From assembly GCA_013695005.1 (NCBI GenBank), contig JACDBJ010000432.1, forward strand, positions 1 to 13,388: a stretch of 13,388 bases of DNA, given 5' to 3'. The notes below the pieces were generated by a model that ran no database searches, was not told where the DNA came from, and worked only from the letters and a program-made list of their open reading frames with translations. Position 1 is the stretch's first letter. Every line of letters starts with the position of its first letter. The stretch comes from Pseudonocardiales bacterium (GTDB lineage: Bacteria; Actinomycetota; Actinomycetes; Mycobacteriales; Pseudonocardiaceae). Shown piece after piece: positions 1 to 7,300 of this stretch. The position numbers were made by a program, and so were the translations under genes.

Positions 1-339
1 CCACAGCACCTGCCCGGTGTCGGCGTCCAGCACCGTGCCGCCGAAGCGGCCGAGACCACCCGCGGCGATCAGCCGGTCGAGGACGGCGGCCACCCCTGGC
101 CCGGTGGGCGTCGGTGCGCTGGACCCCAACGGGACGAGCCCGGGGCGCAGCTGGGTGGGCGGTGGCTCTGCGCCGCCGATGACCGGTAGCCCGAGCTTGG
201 TCAGCAGCGACGGAGCGGTGAGCGCGACGGTCGTGCCGAGCCCGGCGGCCAGCGAGAGCACCACGAGGACCAGGACGAGTCGGCGCAGCCCCCGGCCGGT
301 CAGCCGCAAGGTGTCGCCGATGCGGTGCCCGAAACCCAC
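1..339 (-). CDS. dacB: D-alanyl-D-alanine carboxypeptidase/endopeptidase (PBP4 type), N-terminal part, runs off window
   Basis: The first 113 codons are present; the rest lies beyond base 1. The protein begins with a short basic stretch, then one hydrophobic segment at about residues 20-45 that would be an uncleaved signal anchor. A Pro/Gly-rich linker follows, and then a start resembling the peptidase S13 fold (a segment reading roughly AAVLDRLIAAGGLGRFGGTVLDADTGQVLW). In this family the SxxK serine comes later, so no catalytic motif is visible here. The enzyme would trim peptidoglycan peptides outside the membrane. The GTG start at 339 is chosen because GGGAAGGG (346-353) sits 6 bases upstream. 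It is divergent from ppa across an 84-base gap. A dacB-ppa divergent pair is a familiar actinobacterial arrangement, which supports the call. Without the neighbour, the sequence alone would only suggest a secreted or membrane-anchored protein. Confidence 0.72.
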   Translation of the reverse strand, partial: MGFGHRIGDTLRLTGRGLRRLVLVLVVLSLAAGLGTTVALTAPSLLTKLGLPVIGGAEPPPTQLRPGLVPLGSSAPTPTGPGVAAVLDRLIAAGGLGRFGGTVLDADTGQVLW

Positions 340-423
340 CCGACACCCTTCCCTCGGCCCGAACCCTTCCCGCGGCGGCGGTCCATCAGACTAGAGGCAC
401 CCGCCGAACAGTGAGGCCGCGCC

Positions 424-915
424 GTGGAGTTCGACGTCACCATCGAGATCCCCAAGGGTCAGCGCAACAAGTACGAGATGGACCACGCCACCGGTCGGAT
501 CCGGCTCGACCGCACGCTGTTCACCGCGACCCAGTACCCCGCCGACTACGGCTTCATCGAGGACACCCTCGGCGACGACGGCGACCCGCTGGACGCGCTC
601 GTGCTGGTCCAGGAGCCGACCTTCCCCGGCTGCCTCATCCGCTGCCGCGCCATCGCCATGTTCCGCATGCGCGACGAGATGGGCGGCGACGACAAGGTGC
701 TCTGCGTCCCCAACGGGGACCCGCGGTTGGAGCACCTACGCGACATCGACGACGTCGACTCGTTCCACCTGCTGGAGATCCAGCACTTCTTCCAGGTCTA
801 CAAAGAGCTCGAACCCGGCAAGAGCGTCGAAGGGGCGACCTGGGTGGGCCGCGCCGAGGCCGAAGCGGAGATCAACCGCTCCTACCAGCGGGCGGGGAAC
901 TCCCAGGCGCACTGA
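424..915 (+). CDS. ppa: Inorganic pyrophosphatase, family I
   Basis: This cytoplasmic Mg-dependent enzyme hydrolyses pyrophosphate to two phosphates and so drives nucleotide and polymer synthesis forward. The 163-residue length matches actinobacterial family I enzymes. The signature DGDPLD is at residues 52-57, supplying D52, D54 and D57. Other expected active-site residues are visible: E8, K16, R30, Y42, D84, D89, K91, Y126 and K127. The GTG start at 424 has GAGG at 413-416, 7 bases upstream, and begins directly with the conserved MEFDVTIEIPKG N-terminus. The last 44 bases overlap the convergent exporter gene. No sign of damage is seen. The call is very safe from the motif set alone. Confidence 0.97.
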   Translation: MEFDVTIEIPKGQRNKYEMDHATGRIRLDRTLFTATQYPADYGFIEDTLGDDGDPLDALVLVQEPTFPGCLIRCRAIAMFRMRDEMGGDDKVLCVPNGDPRLEHLRDIDDVDSFHLLEIQHFFQVYKELEPGKSVEGATWVGRAEAEAEINRSYQRAGNSQAH

Positions 916-2656
916 CCGCGTCACCGCGGCCGTCGACTGCTCCCCCACGCACGGCCACCGGAGCAGTGGCGGTGAGGGCCGCGGCCGCGTTGGCGTCGTC
1001 CTCGGTGCGCTGGGCCTCGAGGCCGGACTCGGTACGCAGCGGCACTTCCGGCATCAGGATCACCGCGATCAGGCCGAGCACCAGCACGGCAGCGCCTACC
1101 GCGAACACGAGGTTCATCGACTCGGAGAACCCGACCAGGAACGGGCGCGCCAGCCTGGGGTCGAGGTGGGTCAGGAACGACGAGTCCTCGAGAACCCCGG
1201 CCCCGCCGGCGGGGGTGCCACCCTGAAGTGCGCCGATCACTGTGCGGTTCGTGGGATCGGCGAGCACGGCGGGGTCAGTCAGAGCGGCGCGGAACTCCGC
1301 CGTTCCCGCGGCCGTCCGGAACGCGCCGGCGATCTTGTCCTGCACGGTGCTGAACAGCACCGACAGGAACACCGCGGTGCCGAGCGTGCCGCCCATCTGC
1401 CGGAAGAACGTCGCCGAGGACGTCGTCACCCCGAGGTCCTTGGCCGGCATCGCGTTCTGCATCGCGAGGATGAGCGGCTGCATGTTGCCGCCCAGTCCCA
1501 GCCCGAAGATGAACATGTAGACCGCGACAACCGGGAACGGGGTGTCCACGCCGACGGTGGTGAGCAGTAGCAGCGACGTGATCATCAGCACCAGACCGAT
1601 GATCGGCCAGATCTTGTATCGGCCGGTGCGAGAGATGGCCTGGCCGGACCCCACCGACATGACCATGATGCCGAGCACCAGCGGCAGCGTGAGCAGCCCG
1701 GCCTCGGTCGGGGTCGCGCCCTTGACGATCTGCAGGTACAGCGGCAACGCGGCGATCGTGCCGAACATCCCGATGCCGACGATCACCGCAGCGACCGAGC
1801 CGAGGCTGAACACTCGGTTGCGGAAGAACCGGAACGGCAGCAACCCGTCCTCACCCATCCGCCGCTCGATCATCAGGAAGAGCACCGTCCCGACTGCACC
1901 CACGGCGTAGCAGAGGATGGCGATACCCGACGACCAGCCCCACTCGCGACCCTGCGTGGCCACCGTCAGCAGCGGCACAAGGGCGACTGTCAGCGCGACC
2001 GCGCCGAGGTAGTCGATGCGGTGGTCCCGTCGGGTGTGCGGGATGTTGAGCACCCGCACGACCACGTACAGCGCGATGGCGGCGATCGGCACGTTGACCA
2101 GGAACACCCACCGCCAGCCGGCGATGCCCAGGATCGTGTCCTGCCCGGCGAAGAAGCCGCCGACCAGCGGCCCGAGCACGCTGGAGGTGGCGAACACGGC
2201 CACGAAGTAGCCCTGGTACTTGGCGCGCTCGCGCGGCGAGACGATGTCGCCCATGATCGCCAACGCGACGGAGAACAGGCCGCCGGCGCCCAGGCCCTGC
2301 AACGCACGGAACGCAGCGAGCTCGAACATGGACTGGGAGAACGTGCACAGCAGCGAGCCGAGGATGAACAGCGAGATCGCGATCAGGAACAGGCGCTTGC
2401 GGCCGTAGAGGTCCGACAGTTTTCCGTAGAGCGGGGTCGTGATCGTCGCCGTGATCAGGAACGCGGTCGTCGCCCAGGCCTGCAGGCTCAGCCCTTGCAG
2501 GTCGTCGGCGATCGTGCGGATCGCCGTCGCGACGATCGTCTGGTCGAGCGCGAAGAGCAGGATGCCGAGCATCAACGCGCCGAAGATCGCGTAGATCTGG
2601 CGTTGGCTCAGCAGTGCCTCACGTGGCGCCGCGGCTTGTTCCGGGCTGGTCGGCAT
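872..2656 (-). CDS. MFS multidrug exporter, DHA2 (14-TM, EmrB/QacA) family
   Basis: The 594-residue inner-membrane protein would be a proton antiporter that expels drugs or toxic metabolites. It has the 14-TM pattern of the DHA2 group. Motif D1 (LDQT, with D38) lies in TM1. Motif A (GKLSDLYGRKR, residues 78-88) lies in the TM2-TM3 loop. The antiporter motif C region (VLGPLVGGFF, about 160-169) lies in TM5. A long hydrophilic loop around residues 450-510 precedes the last helix, as usual for the family. The C-terminal tail of about 50 residues is Ala/Gly-rich and low complexity, and it is the part encoded opposite the end of ppa. The ATG start at 2656 is preceded by AGGGG (2662-2666), which overlaps the stop of marR; only 9 bases separate the two genes, so they form an operon. 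The substrate cannot be read from sequence. Confidence 0.93.
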   Translation of the reverse strand: MPTSPEQAAAPREALLSQRQIYAIFGALMLGILLFALDQTIVATAIRTIADDLQGLSLQAWATTAFLITATITTPLYGKLSDLYGRKRLFLIAISLFILGSLLCTFSQSMFELAAFRALQGLGAGGLFSVALAIMGDIVSPRERAKYQGYFVAVFATSSVLGPLVGGFFAGQDTILGIAGWRWVFLVNVPIAAIALYVVVRVLNIPHTRRDHRIDYLGAVALTVALVPLLTVATQGREWGWSSGIAILCYAVGAVGTVLFLMIERRMGEDGLLPFRFFRNRVFSLGSVAAVIVGIGMFGTIAALPLYLQIVKGATPTEAGLLTLPLVLGIMVMSVGSGQAISRTGRYKIWPIIGLVLMITSLLLLTTVGVDTPFPVVAVYMFIFGLGLGGNMQPLILAMQNAMPAKDLGVTTSSATFFRQMGGTLGTAVFLSVLFSTVQDKIAGAFRTAAGTAEFRAALTDPAVLADPTNRTVIGALQGGTPAGGAGVLEDSSFLTHLDPRLARPFLVGFSESMNLVFAVGAAVLVLGLIAVILMPEVPLRTESGLEAQRTEDDANAAAALTATAPVAVRGGAVDGRGDAVSAPGSSPPAGRSG

Positions 2657-2665
2657 GAAATCCCC

Positions 2666-3148
2666 TCAGGACCGGGCCGGTTCGGCGACGAACCGGTCGC
2701 GGTAGTTCTCGAAGTCGGTGTTGAACCGGGACAGCAACCCCTGCAACGCGTCGAGGTCGCCCGCGGGCCAGTCGGCGAGCATCGCCGCGAAGTGCTCGTT
2801 GCGCCAACGCCTTTTCCGTTCGAAGACGCGTTCGCCCTCGGCGGTGGCGGCGAGCAGGCACGCCCGCCCGTCGAGCGGATCGGCCTGGCGTTCGATCAAC
2901 CCGAGCCGGACCAGCTGGGCTGTCTGTCGGCTGACCGTGGACGGGTCCGAGTGCACGGACTCGGCGAGGGCACTGGCCCGTTGCGGGCCGCCCTTGACCA
3001 GGTGCGCGAGCAGCACGAAAGCGGCGCGCTCAAGGCCGTCGCCCTGGTGAGTGTGGTGTTGTGCGGCGGCGCGCTCCATCAACCGGTTGAGCCGGATCAG
3101 CTCGTGGCTGAGGCGGTCGGCGGTGGCGAGCTCGAGATCTGTAGCCAT
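2666..3148 (-). CDS. MarR family transcriptional regulator, probable repressor of the MFS exporter operon
   Basis: A 160-residue winged-helix protein. The recognition helix is about residues 68-85 (DPSTVSRQTAQLVRLGLI). The wing follows, with the D-x-x-D-G-R pattern at residues 90-95 that is typical of MarR proteins; flanking helices would form the dimer interface. The reading frame stays open far upstream, but ATG at 3148 is preferred because AGGA (3155-3158) lies 6 bases before it and the upstream extension has no MarR features. It is the first gene of a two-gene operon with the exporter, the standard arrangement for a drug-responsive autorepressor. An inverted repeat directly in front (3163-3196) is the likely operator. 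Ligand identity is unknown. Confidence 0.93.
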   Translation of the reverse strand: MATDLELATADRLSHELIRLNRLMERAAAQHHTHQGDGLERAAFVLLAHLVKGGPQRASALAESVHSDPSTVSRQTAQLVRLGLIERQADPLDGRACLLAATAEGERVFERKRRWRNEHFAAMLADWPAGDLDALQGLLSRFNTDFENYRDRFVAEPARS

Positions 3149-3162
3149 CTCGGATCCTGCCT

Positions 3163-3196
3163 TTGGATGTAGCAACCAAACACTTGCTAGACCCAA
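3163..3196. promoter_or_regulatory. Probable MarR operator: 13-base inverted repeat with 8-base spacer
   Basis: On the plus strand the left arm is TTGGATGTAGCAA (3163-3175) and the right arm is TTGCTAGACCCAA (3184-3196). The arms are complementary at 11 of 13 positions, and the inner TAGCAA/TTGCTA is perfect. The spacer is CCAAACAC. The site is AT-richer than its surroundings and ends 15 bases before the marR ATG, where a bound dimer would block transcription. MarR dimers typically bind such palindromes, so autoregulation of marR-MFS is inferred. Exact -35 and -10 boxes were not assigned. Confidence 0.7.
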
Positions 3197-3205
3197 CCAT
3201 ACATT

Positions 3206-3245
3206 CCGCGAGTTGCGCGCTCCAGCCCCGCGAGTTGCGCGCTCC
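3206..3245. repeat. Tandem direct repeat, two perfect 18-base copies
   Basis: CCGCGAGTTGCGCGCTCC occurs at 3206-3223 and again, without a mismatch, at 3228-3245 (22-base period). A diverged inverted copy abuts the second unit at 3246-3263. The repeat lies in the 128-base gap between the phospholipase stop and the MarR operator. It could be a short interspersed extragenic element; its spread in the genome cannot be seen here. Confidence 0.75.
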
Positions 3246-3263
3246 GGACGCGCAAGTTTCGCG
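3228..3263 (-). terminator. Imperfect hairpin downstream of the phospholipase D gene, possible terminator
   Basis: The second repeat unit (3228-3245) and the inverted, diverged third unit (3246-3263) can pair into a long GC-rich stem with a small internal loop and one bulge. It begins 13 bases after the stop of the minus-strand phospholipase gene. No clear U-tract follows, as is common for actinobacterial hairpin terminators. It may equally be just part of an interspersed repeat. Confidence 0.45.
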
Positions 3264-3276
3264 ATTCGGCGGCGCG

Positions 3277-4866
3277 TCACCAGTTGCCGCGCAGTTTCGC
3301 CCGGAACGACCGGCCGTCCGGGTCGTACACCAGCCGGTAGACGGGCTCGGCCCAGATCCGGGTGAGCAGCCCCGGCTCCTCGGGCTGGTGCGGGCGCACC
3401 CGACCGGGAGGTCGTGGGCCCGTGCGGCCACGGCGGTGCCAGGCGTCCAGTTCGTCCGCGGCCTCCTGGATGGTCCGCACCGCCTCCTCGGGGTCGACCA
3501 GGCCGTCGTCCTTACTGCCGTCGGCGGGCAGGTCCATGTGCTCGCGCCACAACGTCAGCCGCAGCTCCCTGGCATAGCGCCGGGCGCCGTCGCCGCGGCC
3601 GGCCGGGTCCCGCGGCTCACGCTCGTCGAGCGTCGAGTCCAGTACCGCGCAGCACAGCTCGCTGTCGTGTGACCAGGACCGCCGGTTGAAGTTGTCGCTG
3701 CCGATCGTGGCCCACACGTCGTCCACCACGCACACCTTGGCGTGCACGTAGACCGGTGTGCCGGCGTGGTTCTCCACGTCGAAGACGTGCACCCGATCAC
3801 CGGCCGCCTTGCGGCAGATCTCCAGCGCCTGCGCGCGCCCGATCTCGTTGGGCGGCAGGGCAAGCCGGCCGTCGACGTCGGCATGCCGTGGCACCACCAC
3901 GACGAGGTGCAGCCGCGGGTTGTCCCGCAGCGCGTCGGCGAACAGCTCGGAGATCTGCGGTGACCACATGTACTGGTCCTCGACGTAGATCAGCCGCCGC
4001 GCGCGCAGCACCGCCTTGCGGTACGCCCTGGCGATCGAGCGCTCACCACGCGGCGCGAACGGGTACGGCGGCCGCTTGCGCGGGTAGGTGCGCAGCACCT
4101 GGGCGGCGGCCGGGCCGCACGGCTGTGGATCCGGCGGCTGCTCAGGCAGCGGGTCGGCGTCCAGATCCTCGCTGGTGAGCTTGTCCTGGACCCAGGCCAC
4201 GATGTTGCGGCCGTCGATCGGGTGCGGGTCGGTCCAGCGCTCGCGGAACACCGTGTCGAGCGCGCCGACGACCGGGCCCCGCAGCTCCAGCTGAGTGTCG
4301 TGCCACGGCGGGTGCGGGCCGTACGCCTGCGCCATCGGCAGCGGCTGCGGATCACCGGCATGGCTCGCGTCGTCGCGGCGGTTGTGGCACAGGTCGATGC
4401 CACCGGCGAAGGCGACGTCGAGCTCGGGCCGGCCGGGGTGGCGCAGCACGACCAGCTTCTGGTGGTGCGAGCCGGCCCGACGCACCCGCCCGTCCAGCAG
4501 CACCTCGCCGCCGGCCTCGGCGACGTCGTCACCCAGCTCGCGGTTCTCCTGCTCGCTGTAGCCGACGTCATCGGAGTGCGAGCGCCACAACAGGCCCTTC
4601 ACCACCACACCCCGCCGAGCAGCGCCGGCGAACAGCTCGCTGAGCGTCGGCCCGTCCGGACGCATCAGCTGGTCCGGGTCGCCGCGCCAGTCGGTGAAGA
4701 ACAGGTGGTCGCCCGACTGGAGCGCTTCGACCTCGTCGACGAGCCGGTCGAAGTAGGTCGCACCGTGCACCCGCGGGACGGCGAGGTTGCCCTCGGTCCA
4801 CGACGGGCCTTTCCACGCCGGATTGCCCCGCTCTTGCGGCGTCAGGAACCAGTCGGCGAGGTGCAT
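3277..4866 (-). CDS. Phospholipase D-family protein with two HKD-type motifs
   Basis: This 529-residue protein would cleave a phosphodiester bond, probably in phospholipids, through a covalent phospho-histidine. The second HKD motif is canonical: H375-A-K377 with D382, followed by GSDNFN (389-394). The first is H135-Q-K137, but the usual Asp at position 142 is Arg; a D150 and GGID (155-158) follow, so this half departs from the textbook spacing. No signal peptide is visible, so a cytoplasmic or membrane-associated location is likely. The frame is open for 300 codons further upstream, but that part is the antisense of the next gene. ATG at 4866 is favoured because the protein reads sensibly from there (MHLADWFLTPQERGNP) and because GACACT lies 6 bases upstream, which suits a leaderless message. 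An in-frame GTG at 4887 is the alternative. It is divergent from the acyl-CoA dehydrogenase at 4954. The substrate is unknown; cardiolipin synthase-like activity is a less likely reading. Confidence 0.88.
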   Translation of the reverse strand: MHLADWFLTPQERGNPAWKGPSWTEGNLAVPRVHGATYFDRLVDEVEALQSGDHLFFTDWRGDPDQLMRPDGPTLSELFAGAARRGVVVKGLLWRSHSDDVGYSEQENRELGDDVAEAGGEVLLDGRVRRAGSHHQKLVVLRHPGRPELDVAFAGGIDLCHNRRDDASHAGDPQPLPMAQAYGPHPPWHDTQLELRGPVVGALDTVFRERWTDPHPIDGRNIVAWVQDKLTSEDLDADPLPEQPPDPQPCGPAAAQVLRTYPRKRPPYPFAPRGERSIARAYRKAVLRARRLIYVEDQYMWSPQISELFADALRDNPRLHLVVVVPRHADVDGRLALPPNEIGRAQALEICRKAAGDRVHVFDVENHAGTPVYVHAKVCVVDDVWATIGSDNFNRRSWSHDSELCCAVLDSTLDEREPRDPAGRGDGARRYARELRLTLWREHMDLPADGSKDDGLVDPEEAVRTIQEAADELDAWHRRGRTGPRPPGRVRPHQPEEPGLLTRIWAEPVYRLVYDPDGRSFRAKLRGNW

Positions 4867-4872
4867 CCCCGG

Positions 4873-4878
4873 AGTGTC
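4873..4878 (-). promoter_or_regulatory. Candidate -10 box (GACACT) for a leaderless phospholipase D transcript
   Basis: GACACT on the minus strand ends 6 bases before the ATG at 4866, with CCGGGG between. There is no Shine-Dalgarno at a normal distance. The first base deviates from the TANNNT consensus and no good -35 is seen, so support is modest. Confidence 0.35.
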
Positions 4879-4940
4879 GACGCCCACGCAGCGCGCCGCC
4901 ACCCCTGCGCCGGGCGCTGCGTCCGAACGGCCGACCGCCC

Positions 4941-4946
4941 TAGGCT
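4941..4946 (+). promoter_or_regulatory. Candidate -10 box (TAGGCT) for a leaderless acyl-CoA dehydrogenase transcript
   Basis: TAGGCT fits the actinobacterial TANNNT -10 consensus and ends 7 bases before the GTG at 4954. Transcription would begin at or next to the start codon. This decides for GTG 4954 over the in-frame ATG at 4972. No convincing -35 is visible. Confidence 0.55.
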
Positions 4947-4953
4947 GGCGGGC

Positions 4954-6141
4954 GTGACCGTCGCGCCGGACATGCAGCACCAGGTAAGCGAGCTCGTCAC
5001 CGACCTGCTCGACGCCCACGACCCCAAGACGAGCGAGCCGACCGAGTTCCTCGGCGCTCAATTCGACGCCGGGCTCGCTTGGGTGCACTTCCCGGTCGGC
5101 CTCGGCGGGCTCGGCGCCCCACGCGGGCTCCAGCCGCTGGTGGACGAGCCCCTCGCGGCCGCCGGCGCGCCCAGTCCGTTCCTGCGCAACCCCATCGGCG
5201 TCGGCATGGCCGCGCCCACGGTGGTGAAGCACGGCTCGGCGGAGCAGAAGCAGCGGCTGCTGCGGCCGCTGTTCACCGGCCAGGAGCTCTGGTGCCAGCT
5301 GTTCAGCGAGCCCGGCGCCGGCTCCGACCTCGCCGCGCTGGCCACCAGCGCGGTGCGCGACGGCGAGGGTTGGGTGCTCAACGGGCAGAAGGTGTGGACG
5401 TCGGCGGCGCATCTGTCGCGGTGGGCGCTGCTGGTCGCCCGCTCCGACCCGGACGCGCCCAAGCACCGCGGCCTGAGCTACTTCGTGCTGGATATGCAGG
5501 TACCCGGCGTGGAGGTGCGGCCGCTGATCCAGGCGACCGGCGACGCGGAGTTCAACGAGGTCTACCTGACCGACGTCCGGGTGGCCGACGCGGACAGGCT
5601 CGGTGACGTCGGTCAGGGCTGGGCGGTCGCGATGACCACGCTGATGAACGAGCGGGTGGCGATCGGCGGGCAGCCGTCGCCGCGCGGTGCGGGCATGATC
5701 GGCGAGGCCATCCGGGTGTGGCGCGAGCTGGGCTCCGACGACCCGGTGCTGCGCGACGAGCTCGTCCGGCACTGGGTCGCAGCCGAGGCGCTGCGCCTGA
5801 CCAACATCCGCGCCGGCCAGTCGGCCGCCGAGGGCACTCCTGGCCCGGAGGGCTCGATCGGCAAGATCGTCTCGGCGGAGCTGAACCAGCGGATCTCGGC
5901 GTTCACCGTGCAGTTGATGGGGATGGCCGGAACGCTCTACCCCGGCGGCTACGTGATGGGCCGCCCCGAGCGGCTCGGCTCGCGCAACGACCAGCAGCGG
6001 ATGCTACGCAGCATCGCCAACTCGATCGAGGGCGGCACCACCGAGATCATGCGCAACATCCTCGCCGAGCGAGTGCTCAAGCTGCCGCCTGAGCCCCGCA
6101 CCGACCGCGACAAGCCATGGAGCCAGCTCCCCCGATCGTGA
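4954..6141 (+). CDS. Acyl-CoA dehydrogenase, subunit with catalytic glutamate (FadE-like)
   Basis: A 395-residue FAD enzyme of the acyl-CoA dehydrogenase family that would introduce a 2,3-double bond in an acyl-CoA. The FAD/substrate segment FSEPGAGSDLA (about residues 120-130) and the beta-domain NGQKVWTS are present. The C-terminal segment IEGGTTEIMRNILAERVL carries the catalytic base at about E359. What is missing is the R-x-QFG-x-PI motif that normally binds FAD pyrophosphate from the neighbouring subunit. Loss of that motif while keeping Glu is the pattern of one half of the mycobacterial alpha2beta2 dehydrogenases of cholesterol side-chain degradation. GTG 4954 is chosen because of the -10 box placed for a leaderless start; ATG 4972 is possible. 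The gene ends 9 bases from the stop of the complementary subunit gene, which is convergent. The substrate (sterol, bile acid or branched acyl-CoA) is not shown by sequence. Confidence 0.93.
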   Translation: MTVAPDMQHQVSELVTDLLDAHDPKTSEPTEFLGAQFDAGLAWVHFPVGLGGLGAPRGLQPLVDEPLAAAGAPSPFLRNPIGVGMAAPTVVKHGSAEQKQRLLRPLFTGQELWCQLFSEPGAGSDLAALATSAVRDGEGWVLNGQKVWTSAAHLSRWALLVARSDPDAPKHRGLSYFVLDMQVPGVEVRPLIQATGDAEFNEVYLTDVRVADADRLGDVGQGWAVAMTTLMNERVAIGGQPSPRGAGMIGEAIRVWRELGSDDPVLRDELVRHWVAAEALRLTNIRAGQSAAEGTPGPEGSIGKIVSAELNQRISAFTVQLMGMAGTLYPGGYVMGRPERLGSRNDQQRMLRSIANSIEGGTTEIMRNILAERVLKLPPEPRTDRDKPWSQLPRS

Positions 6142-6150
6142 GGGTGCGGG

Positions 6151-7266
6151 CTAGACGCCGATCTGGTCGGCGAGCAGCTGCCGGTGATACGCCGGTGAAC
6201 CCAGCAACAGCTCCGAGCTGACGGCCCGCTTGAGGTAGAGGTGCGCAGGGTGCTCCCAGGTGAAGCCCACACCGCCGTGGATCTGGATGTTGTCGCGCGC
6301 GCACCGGACAAACGCCTCGGAGGCGTACACCTTCGCCATGCTCGCCGCGACCGGCAGCTCGTCGGAGTCGGCGTCGGTCGTCCACACGCCGTGGTAGGCC
6401 ACCGAACGCGCTGACTCCACGGTCACGAGCATGTCCGCACACCGGTGCTTGATCGCCTGGAACGACCCGATCGGGCGGCCGAACTGCAGCCGCAGCGTCG
6501 CGTACTCCACCGACATGTCCAGCACCCGCTGCGCCCCGCCGACCTGCTCGCAGGCCAGCAGGGTCGCCGCCTGCTGCAGGGCCCGCTGCACCGCCGGCCA
6601 GCCCTCGCCCTGCGCACCGACCAGCTGAGCGGGCACGCCGTCGAAGTCGAGCCTGGCCTGCTTGCGGGTCTGGTCCATGGTGTCCAGCGCCGTCCTGGTC
6701 AGCCCCGGCGCGGAGCCGTCGACGGCGAACAGGCTGACGCCGCCCGGCGTCCGCGCCGCGACCAGTACGAGCGCCGCCACCTGCCCGTCCAGCACGTTGG
6801 TCTTGGTGCCGGTCAGCGTCCAACCGCCGTCGGCCGAGGAGGCGGGCAACGAGACGCTGCGCTCGTCCCACCGGCCCGGCTGCTCCGTCAGCGCCACCGT
6901 GGCGACGGTGTCACCGGCGACGATGCTGGGCAGGTAGCGCTCGCACGCGGACGCGTCGCCGCTGGCCAGCAGTGTGGGAACGGCGAGCGCCGCGGTGGCG
7001 AACAACGGCGCGCACAGCAGGGCGCGGCCCGTCTCCTCGAATACCACGCCCAGCTCCCGCAGCCCGTAGCCCGAACCGCCGTACTGCTCTGGCACGGCGA
7101 GGCCGAGCACCCCCAGCTCGCCAGCGAGCTGGCGCCATACCGCCTCGTCGAAGCCGCCGTCGGTCACCATCAGCCGGCGAACCGCGGCCTCGTCGCTGCG
7201 TCGCTCGAGGAACGAGCGCAGCACCCGGCCGAGCTCCAGCTGCTCCGCGTCGAAAGTCAGCTCCAC
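6151..7266 (-). CDS. Acyl-CoA dehydrogenase-like subunit lacking the catalytic glutamate (FadE-like)
   Basis: A 371-residue protein with full acyl-CoA dehydrogenase architecture: N-terminal helices with VPEQYGGSGYG (about 58-68), a middle beta-domain and C-terminal helices. The FAD-binding RLQFGRPIGSFQAIKHR segment (259-275) is intact. At the place of the catalytic Glu, near the C-terminus, it reads LLLGSPAYHRQLL, so the residue is G356. Alone it should not dehydrogenate. It complements the convergent gene, which keeps Glu but lacks the FAD arginine motif, so the two probably assemble together. The GTG start at 7266 lacks a Shine-Dalgarno; CAGGGT lies 6 bases upstream, consistent with a leaderless or internal start. 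The TfoX-domain gene ends 34 bases upstream on the same strand, so co-transcription is possible. Confidence 0.92.
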   Translation of the reverse strand: MELTFDAEQLELGRVLRSFLERRSDEAAVRRLMVTDGGFDEAVWRQLAGELGVLGLAVPEQYGGSGYGLRELGVVFEETGRALLCAPLFATAALAVPTLLASGDASACERYLPSIVAGDTVATVALTEQPGRWDERSVSLPASSADGGWTLTGTKTNVLDGQVAALVLVAARTPGGVSLFAVDGSAPGLTRTALDTMDQTRKQARLDFDGVPAQLVGAQGEGWPAVQRALQQAATLLACEQVGGAQRVLDMSVEYATLRLQFGRPIGSFQAIKHRCADMLVTVESARSVAYHGVWTTDADSDELPVAASMAKVYASEAFVRCARDNIQIHGGVGFTWEHPAHLYLKRAVSSELLLGSPAYHRQLLADQIGV

Positions 7267-7300
7267 GCGAGCACCCTGGCACGGACCGGAGGTGTCCCGC

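Noticed and set aside
2021..3172. 383-codon plus-strand open frame
   Set aside because: Antisense to the MFS exporter and MarR genes, with no domain pattern.
4885..4887. GTG 4887 as start of the phospholipase gene
   Set aside because: No Shine-Dalgarno at a good distance, and ATG 4866 has a -10-like hexamer 6 bases upstream. It remains possible.
4222..4953. Upstream extension of the acyl-CoA dehydrogenase frame
   Set aside because: It is antisense to the phospholipase gene and lacks dehydrogenase features; the -10 box before GTG 4954 fits the short form.
4867..5772. Open extension of the phospholipase frame giving an 831-residue protein
   Set aside because: The added part is antisense to the acyl-CoA dehydrogenase and has shadow-frame composition; high GC keeps such frames open.
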